Source: Atrina japonica
Lineage: Eukaryota; Mollusca; Bivalvia; Pterioida; Pinnidae
Assembly (NCBI GenBank): GCA_030159075.1
Contig: BROG01000343.1
Coordinates: 62,001 to 126,000 of the forward strand
Length of the DNA stretch: 64,000 nt
Direction: 5' to 3'
Part shown: piece after piece, positions 13,286-27,300 of the stretch
Position numbering within the stretch: the first letter of the stretch is position 1
How the letters are laid out: each line of letters opens with the position of its first letter
Made by a program: the position numbers and the translations under genes
Notes under the pieces: generated by a model
Databases searched by the model: none
Told to the model about the DNA's origin: nothing
The model's input: the letters and a program-made list of their open reading frames with translations, nothing else

Positions 13286-15544
13286 ATCTGTGTATTCTCA
13301 ATTAGATCACATTGACATAGTCTTTAGATGAAATGTGTGATATTTAAAAGCTAGATGCAAAACAAATGTACATAAAATAGTCCATGTCCATAGCTGAGTG
13401 ACTTTTCTATTAGCCATATTTATGTAGACAAATTACTTGTGTTTGCGAAACAAGTAGCTTGTTAAGTCATCAACCCCTGAAAAACAATGGAATGTTTTGT
13501 AAATCAATGACTTAAACCAATCCAAATGAGTCTTTAGGGGTGTATGAGTTAAGACTTAATAAAACTGTTTGACTTTAAGATGAATCCATCATTTAAACTT
13601 GTAATGATATGAATAAGGTGTAATAAAATTACACTGATAAGCAAAATAGAATGTTATAAGTGTATGGCATTTAAACAATAGAAAAATATCTGGGCTATAT
13701 TTAGTTTTTATCTAGTTAGTGAATGCATTGCATAATTGACTGATTCATTTACATTTTGCCAGTCAATTTCGGCATTTTCAGTTTTAACTATGGAACTAAT
13801 ACTGTTGTTTCTTTTTTTTTGTTAGTGATAAATATGACTGTTAGTCTGGTCATTTCATTAGAATAAAAACGAATTGTTTTTAGACTGTTTTCTGCACATA
13901 CAAATGCACATGGAAATATCAGAATCTATATAATTTTTGAAGGTCATCTCTACAGACATGCATCATTGGTTTCCATATACAAGTCAATCTCGCTATGCTT
14001 TTAATAGAGGATCCTATTGGGCTGTCATAGATTCACTCGATGTTGACATATCATTGATACAAATTGATTCAATACAATATCAAAACATGTCTTTTTGTTA
14101 ATGATACATTTCACATGTATTTCACAGGTCGTTTTCTCTTTTACAATCTCCGGAATTTTCACTTCCAGTTTTACTTCTTGTTCTTAAACTGTTATTTTTT
14201 TATTTTCATTGTTATATTTGCTCAAACAAACACTATTTACTCTGCACTGATTGCTTGATTCATATTCATGTAGTTAAATACACAACTAAATATAAATAAT
14301 TATTATATCTCTTAATTATGAAAGTATTTCATAAAAGTACCAAAAGTATTCTGTATATCTTGATATTTTTATGTATTAATATATCCGTATAGAATTTCTC
14401 ATCAATGACAGCTCTAGGATATTACACGAGTAGAAATGTCCTGTTGTATTCATTAAATGAGTTCAGTAATTTAACATTGTCACGAGCCTTTAGAGAAGGT
14501 TCATTTCAGTTTGTTTTGCCCAATTTCAGTAATTACAATATGACATGGGATCATTGCCTCTCATACAAGATTTGATTTATCATATAACGTAACCCTTAAA
14601 AGAGTTGGAAAGAATATTTCATCAAGCACCTGTTTCAATGTGAAATTTCTGCTGATGCCATTTTAGGCCATAACTTAAGCAGTTCAAAGTACAATCACAA
14701 TGTTTCTACTCTTCTTCTCACCAAAGCAGTAAGCGCTATAATTTTTTTTTTATTTAAGCAAGTATATAATGATAATAGACCTACAGTAATATGACGAGTG
14801 TAATACTATTTTTAGCTTCCCAGATAAGATGTCTGGAGAGATATAGTTGATCTCCTGGCATCATCAGTTGTGCACATGGATAAAAGCTTTCACCTGGACT
14901 ATAAGTTTTGAAATATGAGTAGTACAGCATTAATATTTCACATTTCACAAATCCGTATGATTGGCCTTTTCATATGACCTTTTGACCTATATATTGCTAT
15001 TTTGCCACTGGCAAGCTATGTTGCCCTCTGACACCTCTTGTTTATAATTGGCATGGATGTCATGCATACAGTCAGATGGGTCCTTCATGTAATCAAAACC
15101 ATTCCTGTAACTTCTTACTTTTCACATCTACACAACAGCTAAAATATTTTGTAACATCTCTTTTATACACATCTTTGGATTTGCAGCTATATGCATTAAC
15201 ACATATATATCTAATATACATTTATATTTTTTTCTGATTTTCCTTTGATAAAAGTTCATACCTGTAGGAGCAATAATGGCAGTTTTCATACTATGTAACA
15301 CTAATAAAACTTCAACAATGTCTGTTCATTTTACACATGACAATATGTTGTTTTTTCTTCAAGCTTGGACAAAGGACAAGTGACCTACATGTATGTAAAT
15401 ACGATGTGTATATACTTATTTATACAAGGTTGAATTTATAATGTATATATTGTAATTTTGATGTAATCATAGATAATTCAAGATCATTTTATACTTTGCT
15501 TTTGTTTAATGATATGCATTTGCTCTGTAAAAGAAATTGTGTGT

Positions 15545-15695
15545 GAGTAAATATCCCATAATCCCAAGTCAAATATTTTTCGTATTCTGCTCTGGAAAAA
15601 AAGGAAAAATAGATATCCCATAGTCCCATTCCAAATATTTCTGTAATTTTCTACTCTAAAAAATGTTGTAAGGTATATATCCCATAATCCCAAAA
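15545..15695. repeat. Three tandem copies, ATCCCATAATCCCAA unit
   Basis: Copies about 65 bp apart at 15552, 15614 and 15679; open on the minus strand but only as a repeat. Confidence 0.65.
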
Positions 15696-18600
15696 AACAG
15701 CTTTTTATACGCCCATCGAAAATGTTGTATTTTGGTATGGCGTTGTCGGTCTGGCTGTTTTATGTGCTATAACTCAACAATTATTGCCCGATTTTCATCA
15801 AACTTGGTACTTTTCAAGGTAACCAAAGCAACCGCATATCATTAAACAGGAAGGAAGTGGTGTATTACAATTTCTGAGTGGGCTGTATGGTGCATATATT
15901 ATTATATGTGTATTATTATAAAAAGTTGGTACACAAAGTGTATGAGGCTATTCAAATTTGTGTTGCTAAGTTCAAGGACAATTCGACTATTGTAAGGGTC
16001 AAGGTCAATTGTACTCCCACTTGTAGAGGCCACCATATAAAAAACTGATTAAGTAATGTCGTTTGATTTCACAAATCAAGAAATACTGAAAATATGTATG
16101 CTATATATACTGGGACTAAAATAACATTCACCTATCAGGTTGAACAATTCAAGATCATACATATATCCTTTTAGATATGTAGCACTTCACTTAGAGTCGG
16201 TGACATCTTTATCTAAGTAGAAAATTCTTGACATGGTGTAAAACAAAAATGAAATAAAAAGGTTATCGAATTCTAGCTCATTGCCTCAGAAAAGTCTGTG
16301 TTCCTGCAAACATGGTTGGTAATCTCGATACAAATGAATACAGAAAAAAGGAGAATTTTACAGAATGCTTTGTAAAAATGGTGGAAACTTGAACAGGAAA
16401 TGGTAGTAATACTGGTTTATGATTACAAAATTGCCAACCTTTTGTTAAATGTTCCCCCAAAAAAGCTGTTCCCTTGTCATGTGGAAGTGCAATTGAAAAA
16501 GGAATATATCTTGACAAGTGTAATAATTAGAATGTCCAGAGTATACAATTTTGCGTATGATAATTAAGATGTTTTGATTGAGTATGTAATGATGAGTATA
16601 ATCATAATTTTGTTTGAGTATATAATGAGTATAATCATCAAAATGTTTTGTTTGAATGGCTGATGATGAGTATCATGAGACTTTTGTTTGAGTATGTGGT
16701 ATCATTATGAATACAATGTATGCATATTTTAAGTATAATCTAAATGTTTTGGTAAATTTTGAACTTGTTGAGCATCTGGAAGTACATGAGTATTAACTCA
16801 AGTATATACTGTATAAGTATAATCCAAATGTCAATATAATTGACCTCTCACAAAAGGTTTGACATGTCACCTTTTTTTGGTCTATTCTATTCTGTTATTA
16901 CAATTAAATGGCCCACCAAACATTTGTGTCATTATGACATTACAGTTGAATGACATCAAACAGTGCACACAGGGAATGCCATGTGTCAGACATTTGGTGA
17001 TAGGTCAATTCTGACATGTTGAGCATCTGGAAATATAAAGTCAAGTATGGCCTATTGTTTGAGTATAATCTGAATGTTGATATAATTTCAAGTATGATTT
17101 GAATAACCCTTTCACCCCTGAGGACCTGAGTGGTATGATCTTTTCTAATGTTTAAGACCAGTCTATTATTTTCTGTAAGGTTCATACAATGACAATTATG
17201 TTTTAAATACAAGTATTAATTGTAGGTGTTATCTATGCATATTTAATGCTAAGTGTGGTAAGCAGATTTGCTCTGATTATTCCGACCTTTTTGTCAGACA
17301 TCTTTTATCCAGATGCCAAACTTCAAGACTGTTCTTTTGTATCTACTGATGTCTAGTTTCCAATTTAAACTTTATATATTGAAATCAGTTTAATTCATCA
17401 TCCACTGTAGCCACATTCAGTCTCACCTATTTCAAAGAACGGTTAAGGATTTAAATTTGACCATATGGGGTCGATGTGCAACCTTTGACTGGACTTATTG
17501 TTTGTTCCATAAAGTCTAGATAATCAGCAATTGGCTATAATCAATATTGTTTTAAAATTCTCTGAAAGTCTTGAATGCTGCATATCCTAAGGAAGAAATT
17601 GTAGGTACAGGTATTATGAAATGATCCACCTTTTCGAAGTAACAGGGTTAATCCATTCGAGTTGTGATTTATTTTTATCATGTTTTGTTGCCTTACCTTA
17701 CAGGTTGTGGATGGGTTTAGAACTGGGAAGGCATAAAGCTGACAACTTCTTTTGTTACCATGACATTCTTATGCTGAAATCAGATTTCAACATGTTCAAC
17801 ATGATCTTTTTATCCTTAGATTTGTTATCAGTTGACATCTAACACCATTGTTGTTTGTGTCACCATGATATCCAGGGATTCTCCACTCCAAAATACTGGT
17901 CCGAAATAAGGCCCTATTCCCCATGCAAAAAATGCATTTTTCCCCCCAATTTGCAATCGAAATTTTCAAATTGAAGTCAAATGACAATGAATTTGAAGAG
18001 ATTCTTGTATTTTCACATATTTTTTAGTATTTCTAGATTTACCTATTTCAACAAAATGTTGCTAAAATTCCCAATTCATATGGCCCAGACCCCATTTAAA
18101 AAAAGAGTGTGGGAAATCCCTCATATCTGTTAATGCCCCTAAATCATAAGTTGTGATGGATGTCAAAAGGTGCAGAGGAATGGGTACATATTCATATTGT
18201 TTTTGGCCAGTCTGTATGTCTTATTACAACATTATTTTTGTTTCTTTCCTAAAATTTTAACAGATTTGGTATTTTTCCCTATATCAACAGAATCTAGGAT
18301 GATTATGATTCAGAAATATATGCCAGTGTTATGGGACTTTAAAACTTTCATCAGTGAATTAGCTTTCAATGGCATATAGATTTTTCAAAGACATCTTGTT
18401 TTTTCTTTTTTCTTATTGTTTATAATTCTATAAAATGCAAAATTGTGTCCCCAAATAGGAATTATCCCTCCATTATGATGAGTAAGGCATTAACTGATCA
18501 TTTAACATCATTTTGGGCACCTCAAACAAAGAAATAGTAATTGAAAATGGTAAAATTAATTTTCAACCTATCTAGGATTTTCAATATATTTTAATCACAA

Positions 18601-18779
18601 ACATACATTCTTCAGTTCTTCAATATTTTCTTCAGTATGCAGTATTGTTGTATGAATTTTATCAAAGTAATCCTACAGAACTGAACTAAATATGCAGATG
18701 TAGATGTCAGCTGTAGTGAACTTTACAAAGTATGCAAGTACATGTATTTCTAATAGTATTTGAGCCTCTTAATTTTAAT

Positions 18780-19125
18780 AACAAATGAAGATGGCACCCC
18801 ATAATATGATCTTTACAAAAGTATTGTAATAGTATTTGGGCCTCTTTTTGAAAACAGATATAGATGGCGCCCCATAATGATCTTTATTACAAAAGTATTC
18901 TAATGGTATTTAAGCCTCTTTTTGGATGGCGCCCTGTATTGATCTTCATAAAGTATTGTAAAAGTACTCCAGTCTCTTTTGGATACCACATGTAGATGGC
19001 GCCCTTCACCGATCTCTACAAGGTATGGTGTAATAGTATTTGAGCTTCTTTTGGATACCAGATGTAGATGGTGCCCTGTTATGATCTTTACGAAGTATTG
19101 TTTTAGTATTTAAGCCTCTTTTGAA
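18780..19125. repeat. About 75-bp imperfect tandem repeat, GATGGCGCCCC unit
   Basis: Five copies of a unit containing GATGGCGCCC, GATCTTTA, AAGTATTGTAATAGTATTT and GAGCCTCTTTT. Confidence 0.75.
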
Positions 19126-21999
19126 TACTTTATTTTAAGTCTTAATCATCTATTAAGCTGTGTATCATGTAACTTGCATCCGTTTGTTTTCCATTTTTTT
19201 ATGTTTATGAATGGTGTTTTGATATTTAACAGAATTCTCATTCTGTAATTATTATCATGAGACTGGTTATTTATCAGGTCAAATAAAATGAGTGATAAAC
19301 AACATAGATTTTTGTTGTTTGTTATCATCGTCTGTCACCAATATGAAAGGAATTCAAGATGCGCTCTCTCAGACCGTCAGGTAAGGCCTGAACTAAAATT
19401 TTGTGTGTTAGACCAGTCCTTGTCAAATAGAAATAATTTGTTTGCCTTTATATAAAAGAAAAACAACAGAAAATTAATCTTTTGTGCCATTCTCCGACTC
19501 CTGTATTGGTCAAACATTTATACAGAAATATATAAAGCATCCTGTATACTCACTATAAATACATATTATCTATGTTTACAGTTTTGACATTTCTGTATAG
19601 ACCATTTTTATTACCCTGGTCTTACAGTTCTGCCGGGTCTAGTGTTTGGATCATCCCTTGATCTGTCGTCCATAATTCTGTCACGCTTACATATAAAGTG
19701 CAATATTCAATTTGTTAGGACCAGGGGTATTTGTGTTTCACAGACACATCTTGTTTAAAAATGAAATGATACAATTTTCCTACCTACCTACCCATGATAA
19801 AAATTTTATCACGATTGGTCAAACAAAATTTCCTTTAATTTAGGCCAGAGGTCAAAATTTTATTTCTGTGTGAAATTATGTAAACAACAAGCATTCTGAG
19901 AGTATTGATAAATCAATACATGTCACTTTTAATACATATTTTTTTTATTTGTTTAATGAATGGTGAGCAATTAGAAAAACTTTAACCATAACCTGACAGA
20001 GGAGTAACTCTTAATGATACATGAATAAAACGCTTGTTTCATAGTCCATGTAATCCTAAAGACTTCTGTTGTTGCATTTTTGTTGAGCATAAAGATATAA
20101 AAGTTTTGAACTTTTCTGACAACACTGCAAACTTTCCTTTAAAAAATGGTATAGTAAACCAACACCTGACTTTGTAAAACTGACAGTGACTGTTACTTCC
20201 CAAATCTCTCAACATAAGAGCTGAAAATCACAAGTCTATTGGATGACACTTAACAAGAGAGCTCCAAGGAGCTATATCTCTCTCCTGAGGCATAGGGTAC
20301 ATGAGGATTATTTGTGTGATGTATGGTTCCTATCCACCCAGTAGTTTAGGAGTTCTGATCTGGAAACAAAATGTGGACGACGACACCACTGCCACCGGAC
20401 AGAATTAGTGATCTCTATGTCTCGCCTTTTGCTTCACAGGCGAGACAAAAACAAAGTCCTCATAGTAAATATAGCACATTAAAAAGAGAAAAAAAATTGC
20501 ATTAGAATCAGTCCATAGCACAGGTCAAAATTTGTGGCACTTCACCAATAGCTGGTGATGCCTCCATCACAGAAGAATAATCCTTGGTGAGATTTATAAA
20601 ACCAAGACATAAAGACATGGAAGCATGTCAATTTTCTTGATACAGTGGAAGCTGTCTAGAAAGACCACCAGTCTTGTTAGACAACATTCTGAAAACCACG
20701 TAATTATTCCTTTAGATAAAACCTTCTGAGAGACCACCTGTCTTGTAAGACCACATTTCAGTGCAGATACTGTGGTCTCTCAAGACAGATTCCACTGTAA
20801 TTTCAGATTAAAACACTGAAACATCATTTCATCCATCACTGTTGTATACCTGAAAAATTTCACTCATTAATTTTTGCCGTTTTCACCCATTTATAGTTGA
20901 GAGGCAGAAATTAAAATGAAGGTGGAAATTTCTAGATAAAAATAACTGGAGCATGGATAATTAAGCCCAACATGAGACAGCATTGGTTTAGGGCAAATTT
21001 AAGACTGGGTGAATATTTGTTTGCATTGTAAAAGGGCAAAAATTTCCAGGTTTACAGTAATCACCTGTATCAGTTTTGACAAACAAACACAACTTCAATT
21101 TTTATTTTTCTAAATTTCTTTATTTCCTGTATGTGTTATGTTTCAACATTTGTGTTAACAGGAACCATACCGTGTCATAATTGATGTCACATAAAGAATG
21201 TATCTACATATAATCTTGAAAATGATTGAAACAAAACAGGTACCAGGTAGGTAAATACAGGTACAAATCACATGACCTGATAAAAATTAGATGACATTTT
21301 CTTGCTTAATCTGGTGGTGGCAATGCAACAAGGAACCACTAAAGGCAGTATGGCCATATTGCAAAGCATTTCTAAACCAATGTATAATATCAAAATACAT
21401 CTGGAATTTGAATTTCAAGGTCAAGGTAAAAGAAAATTGAAGGTCATAGTCAGTTTATTTTCTGCCATCATGTGAAGTTACAACGTGAAAAAATTAAACA
21501 ACTAAGAGAGATGCAACAACTAGACCAAACTGTCGACACAGACTAACAGGCCGATGGACAGACAATCTTATTTCTAGACCATTATTTGCTTTGCAATACT
21601 GCCCAAAATACTACAGCAACAAATTATAATATCATATGAACTTTGAGGGATGTTATTTACAACAACACAATATATCTATGACCAACAACTGATAATGGTA
21701 ACAAAAACCTACACAAATATACAAAAAAAGGTGGGAGTCAAAAGAATGAAAACAAATTTAAATGTCTCTACATTTGTGTCCACCGGAGAAATCTACCATT
21801 TAGCAACCAAAGACTGAGGAGAGATCATTTTGTTAAAATATACAAAGGCTTCTGTCTGTTGATATATACATGTCTAATGATGTGTAGTAGATCGATAAAG
21901 TGTGGAGGAGAAGAGCAATCAAAATAGCATATGTTACAGCTGTCAAACTCAATGTAAGTAATTCATGGAACTCTTAAAAGTACACCTTACGTTGTTCTT

Positions 22000-22245
22000 G
22001 TTGTTGTATAATGTCCCACTCAAGAATCTTTCACTCATATGGAGACATCGCCAAATGCCTATATGCCCCGCACTTACGGCCATTGAGCAGTGAGGTTTCT
22101 TTAATGTGCCAACACCTATTGTGACATAACATAGGACCTTGGTTTTTACTGGCTCATCTGAAGGAAAGGAAAAGCGAATCGCCTCCGCTGAGACTCAAAC
22201 CTGCAACCCTCTGGTTGCAAACTGAGCACTCTATTGTGGAGTTTC
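22000..22245 (-). mobile_element. tRNA-derived SINE family A copy, diverged
   Basis: Shares the central AATGTCCCACTCAAGAATCT and TTTTTACTGGCTCATCTGAA blocks with the 33012 copy; the tRNA-like head is degraded. Confidence 0.65.
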
Positions 22246-22970
22246 GACGACTCTCATATACCTTAAGAGGACAAAAGATAAAATAAGCTTAAATAAACTT
22301 CCAAATTCAGCAGGTAAACATAGTCAAATTAATAGATTTCTGAGGATTGTTTTATACCTAAGTAAAATAATACGGTCTACAAAAAGATATCAGATAAATG
22401 TATATAAATGCGAAATACTATGATTCCACTTACATCAAAGTCGACATCCCACTGCCGTAAACCTTATTTAGAGGAACCTCAATCGCTCACCTGCATATCA
22501 TGTCTGTTGTGGATGTTTTAGTAAACTGAAGTCAGATTTGAGGACATAATGAGAGAACATTCACAAACTTTATTTTTGTCAATCATTTTTCATTTCCTAT
22601 ATAAGGTTTCTTTCACATGACAATTTCAGTCATATTTTACATTTCTGCAGATCTTTGCATACTGAATAATTTTGCTTCTCACACTTAGGTTTCAATGTAG
22701 CATTTTCTAACATAATCAAACCAAAATAACATATCACTTCTATATCAGCAGTATCTTCCTGCATTTAGCAATTGTAAACAAGTTTTGTGTGAGTATTTAA
22801 TCCTTCCCTGCAAAACCATGATTCAGTGAATAGTGAGCCATTAAAAAACTTGAACTGAAAAAACTGTTTAACCAGACTGACGGACACAGACAAAAACTAT
22901 TCTCTCTCCTCTCCCCTAGACTGCTTCATTGGGAGGGGACTATGTATGTATGTATGTATATGTGTATATA

Positions 22971-23025
<55 letters not shown>

Positions 23026-23134
23026 CATAAATATATATATATAAAGTCATTGTAAATATGTTTAGTACATTTTTTTGATATATTCATAACTTTGGTAATT
23101 CTTCCAGAATGTTTGTTAAATATGTATATGTCGG

Positions 23135-23400
23135 TGCTGGGGAAAAATTGGAATTTGAATGGTGTTTTACGCCATACTCAACAATTTTTCAGTTATATGG
23201 TGATGGTTTTTATTGGCTTAGGACAGAACCTTGTTACAATGTACCCAGGAATAAACCACCAACCTTCTGGGAGTAATGGCAAACTTTCACACAAAAATCA
23301 GCTTAGGTTCCACCGGGGCTTGAACCTGTGCTGACCAGAAGTGGAAGACTTCATGGTTCAAAACACGATGCTCTAACCACTAGGTCATGGGTGTCCTTGC
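23135..23400 (-). mobile_element. tRNA-derived SINE family B
   Basis: Minus-strand head CATGACCTAGTGGTTAGAGC (box A) and ACAGGTTCAAGCCCCGG (box B); tail CGTAAAACACCATTCAAATT. Other copies: 29435-29640, 44738-44982, 61311-61500, parts of 40165-40450 and 44160-44255 (all minus), and 50471-50600 (plus). Confidence 0.77.
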
Positions 23401-24026
23401 TGCGTAAAAACCCTTCACATTGAGTATGCCAGCTATAAACCCAAACTTTTGTAGGAAAATCTAATGAAAATCCTGTTATATATGTTAAAAAAAAAAAATA
23501 GCATTCAAGAAAATTAAAATACTGAACATTTGAAATTCATACTTTTGTGATTCATAAAAATCATCACTTTTGTGGCTGATCTGTCTCACCCTAAAATTTA
23601 TGAATAAACTATGCAGCCCCAATGTCTTTAAGGATGGCAAGTAAATGAGGACTGACCTCCGAACCACAGGTACAACTACAAAGATAATGTCAGAAAAAAG
23701 CTTACAAATCTGATTCACAGATTACTTCCTCCCAACACTAAAAGAATATAAAGCCTTATCAAGAATGAAAGATAGTTTCTCTACCAAGACAAAATGCAAC
23801 AAAACAAACTTTACAAAAAACAAATAAACAACAAAAATGATAACAAAAGCAGATTCAAAATTTTACAATATGTAAACAAAAACACAGATGGGGTATATAA
23901 ACATGGATGAAAAAATACAATGTACGCCCTTAAGAAAAATATTCAGGATTCAAAAATCTGTCATTTACATCATCTATATTTTTAGCTGCTAAATTATGGG
24001 CTAAACTAAATAGGCCCACCACATCA

Positions 24027-24348
24027 TTATTCATCTGAATTGACACTATTTGATTGCGACCTTGATCTTGACCTAGATTCTTCTTGTACCTCTGTGTTAC
24101 CATTTACTGCACCTTCAGGGGATGGGCTTCGCGACGGACTTTTAGATTGTTGCCTCGGAGATGGACTTTTACTTTTGGATCGACTGGCTGACTTGGACAT
24201 GCTTCTGCTCTCAGATTTGCTTCTCCTGCTTCGTTTACGCTCCTGACTCCGTGATCGTGACCTTGACCTTCCAGACCTTCTTTCTGTACTTCTGCGACCA
24301 GATCTACTACGACTCCTCCTTCGTTTGCCATATGAGCGAGACCTAGAC
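24027..24348 (-). CDS. SR protein terminal exon (RS domain)
   Basis: Acceptor TTGCAG. Encodes 107 residues dominated by RS/SR and SK/SP dipeptides, ending RSRSQSNSVNSDE and TAA. Open frames on the other strand and in the other frame here are low-complexity shadows. Confidence 0.88.
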
Positions 24349-27300
24349 CTGCAATGTAAGAAAAAAGAGTATATAAGACAAATCAATGATCCTCCTGAAA
24401 AGGTAACCACTAGTGGGCTTGCTGTAAGTTAAGACCTTTTAAATTTCATATCATGACTTTTTATAGCTATAATGCGTCATTATAGAAAAAACTGCACTCA
24501 TACCGCCTACGTCTCCTTGGAGATGGTGATCTGTATCGGCCTCCTCGTGCCCTTCTGTAGCCGGAATATCGGTCATCTGGACAGTCTCTGGCAAAATGTC
24601 CACTTCTATGACATCTGTAGCACTCATCATAGTTAGAACCCTGAAATTATTCAAATTTTTAAATATTATTCTACATGTGTCAAAACCATGGAGGTCTTTT
24701 TTCCACTTTAAGTGGTTACAAGCACAAGTAATGAAGTGTCAGATATCTGTCTGATTAATATATTGAATTTACAGAATGAACCAAAAGAATAACCATCTGA
24801 TTTTAGATAATGTTTACAGTCAGGTAGTCTGGCAGGTTTCTGGAACTCTGCTAAACTTAGATAAACAACGTACCCTCCTTTCCACAGGGCGTCTTGGAGC
24901 ACCTTTGACTCTTTCTACGATGATACTAGAACCACATACCTCCCGGCCGTTCTCAAATCTGATAGCATCCTGATAAAAGTAAACATCAACACACAAAATA
25001 CAAATTAAGTAAATAAAGTTCATTTGACAATCAAAAGATTTCCTAATCAATGGTCAAGCTGCAGTATTTGCTTTTTTGTTTTGTTTATTGTTGTTTAATG
25101 TCCCACTCAAGAATCTTTCACTTCTATGTAGACGTCACCAAATGCAGATGAAGGGCTTCAAATTTTGGCCTACACTCGGCACTTACGGCTATTGAGCAAT
25201 GAGGGTTCTTCAACTTGCCAACACCTACTGTAACACAGGACCTTGGTTTTTACTGTCTCATCTGAAAAACAGGAAACCAACCTGCCACTGGCTGGACTCG
25301 AACAAGAGTCAAGCCACAACCGACAGAGCCAGGCTGGCTCTGCAGTATTGAAGTGGCCGTAAAAAGCACTTATATACTGAACTAAAGGATTCAAAACACT
25401 TGTAATTGGAAACAAAAATTGCAGGTTTGCTAATGATTCTTTTGTTGCTGTTTTACATCCCGTCAAAATTTTTTCACTTATATTGAGATGTCACCAGCTG
25501 TAGGTGAAGTGCTACAAATTCTGACCTGTGCTATGGACTGATGTCAATCCAGTCATGGTTCTTTTATATGCCACACCTTCCGCGACATGAGACCTCTGTT
25601 TTGAGTCTCATCTGAAAGTCCCGTGGCTTTCACATACACTTCGTATCCCAAGCACTTAACAAAGGAACAGCCATATCTATTCTTAAAGTCTTTGATATAT
25701 GTATTGACCCAGTCCAGGAATCAAACCTGGGACCTTTTGTTTGTGAGTCGATCGCTCTACCACTAAAACACCACAAACGGATGTATGATAATCTCCCGAT
25801 GTTAAAAAGCAGAGAGACTCGCATCACTAGGAGCAGTGAGAGATTGGATTTCCCTTTTATTAACATGATTAACCCAAGTCTGCATAGTAACAATAGGTCT
25901 GAGACCAGTGATACAGAATGCATCTAATAAATCTACACTGTTTTTGGTTTTAGGATGTATATGAATACTGATACCTGACCATACATTGATAATTACCTAC
26001 ATTAATAAACAATATACACTTTGTACACTGCAAATAAACATTATTTTAAATGATAATGTGTATTGATTTTTATGAGAACTGATGTGAATATATACCTAAT
26101 CAAATAATCTTTTGTGCAGTCAATTTCTGCAAAAATGTCATAAATAAAAAATATGATACTACTGTTATCAAAAATCTATATTTCAGAAAATTATTGGGGA
26201 AAAATCCCATGTTTCAGATGACAGAAAATCAAAATTGTAATAGATCTTTAAAAAACTTTCAAAGATTCATCAATTATAATATCTGGTTTTAATATAGAAG
26301 CATTATTGGTAACTGCTCCTTTATTTTTTCCTTCTACCTAAATAAGTCAACAGAAACATGGAATTCATGAATATTGGGCCCCAGTGCTATAAAATTATTA
26401 ACCAAATTTGTTGAGTAGTAACTTCTGCTGAACATTTTCCCCCCCAATATATAGCCATTGCAAGTAGCATTAATAACAAGTATTTTCATTGGATGCACTT
26501 TTGTTACAAGCAATATCATTGGTTCAGCAGACTAAGAAATCAGAAAGTTTAAAGCACTGGGGCTAAATAACTGTCAAAATTGACAGCAAAGAGATAATTG
26601 GATGTATCAATGTGGCCAAACATACAATGCACAGGCATGCAAAATATTTTGAAGTTTTTTGGTGTTTCTTGGCTTTTGTTTCTCAAAATTTGAGGAAGTA
26701 ATCAAAGAATTGATATCATAAGGCCTAACCTGTAACAATCCATTAATAAACAACTAAAAAATTATTTCTTTGATGTGTTGTAACTGGTAGTTCTAGAACT
26801 GATTCGGTCAGAAGGCATTTTTTTTTAATCTTCTTTGTAATTTATTATGCTTATTGGACCAATTTCAGATTTCTGAAGAGAATAAAATAAATATAAAAGG
26901 GCAAAATTGACCAGTGGAGGCTTTTAAGGTGGATCAGTTGGGTTACATCAAAGAAATCTTTTTAATTTTTGACCTTATATAAGAAATATTGAAACTCTTC
27001 CTACCAAGTTCTACAATGTTCAAGATTTTGTACATTGATGTAATTCATAATCAGACACTCCCCCCCAAGGTGGTTTTTAATCAACTATTTTTCATTAAAA
27101 AACCTCCAAATAGTATATATACAAAAATCACAAAATATTATTTATTGACCTAATTTCATTTTCCACCCTGACTTTGGTAAGATTTCATTTTTCACTGACC
27201 AATTCTAAAAATTGCTGACCTGGATTTACATATAAAATTAATTATCTAAAAACAAGCTTTATAACAGAATCCTAAGACTGGAAATTTGACCCAGATATCT

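Larger units (their letters stand above)
10368..24026. other. Intergenic region between BLTP3 and the SR gene
   Basis: No coding exon recognised. Holds the BLTP3 3' UTR, microsatellites, the 28-bp array, a hairpin MITE (12991-13285), a dispersed repeat starting ATACGCCCATCGAAAATGTT at 15708-16020, another ending ATGTCTCGCCTTTTGCTTCA at 20262-20455, SINE copies and the presumed SR 3' UTR. The 16278-16517 minus frame (79 codons) has no recognisable motif. Confidence 0.6.

Noticed and set aside
24040..24346. Leu/Asp-rich plus-strand frames
   Set aside because: Antisense shadow of the RS domain.
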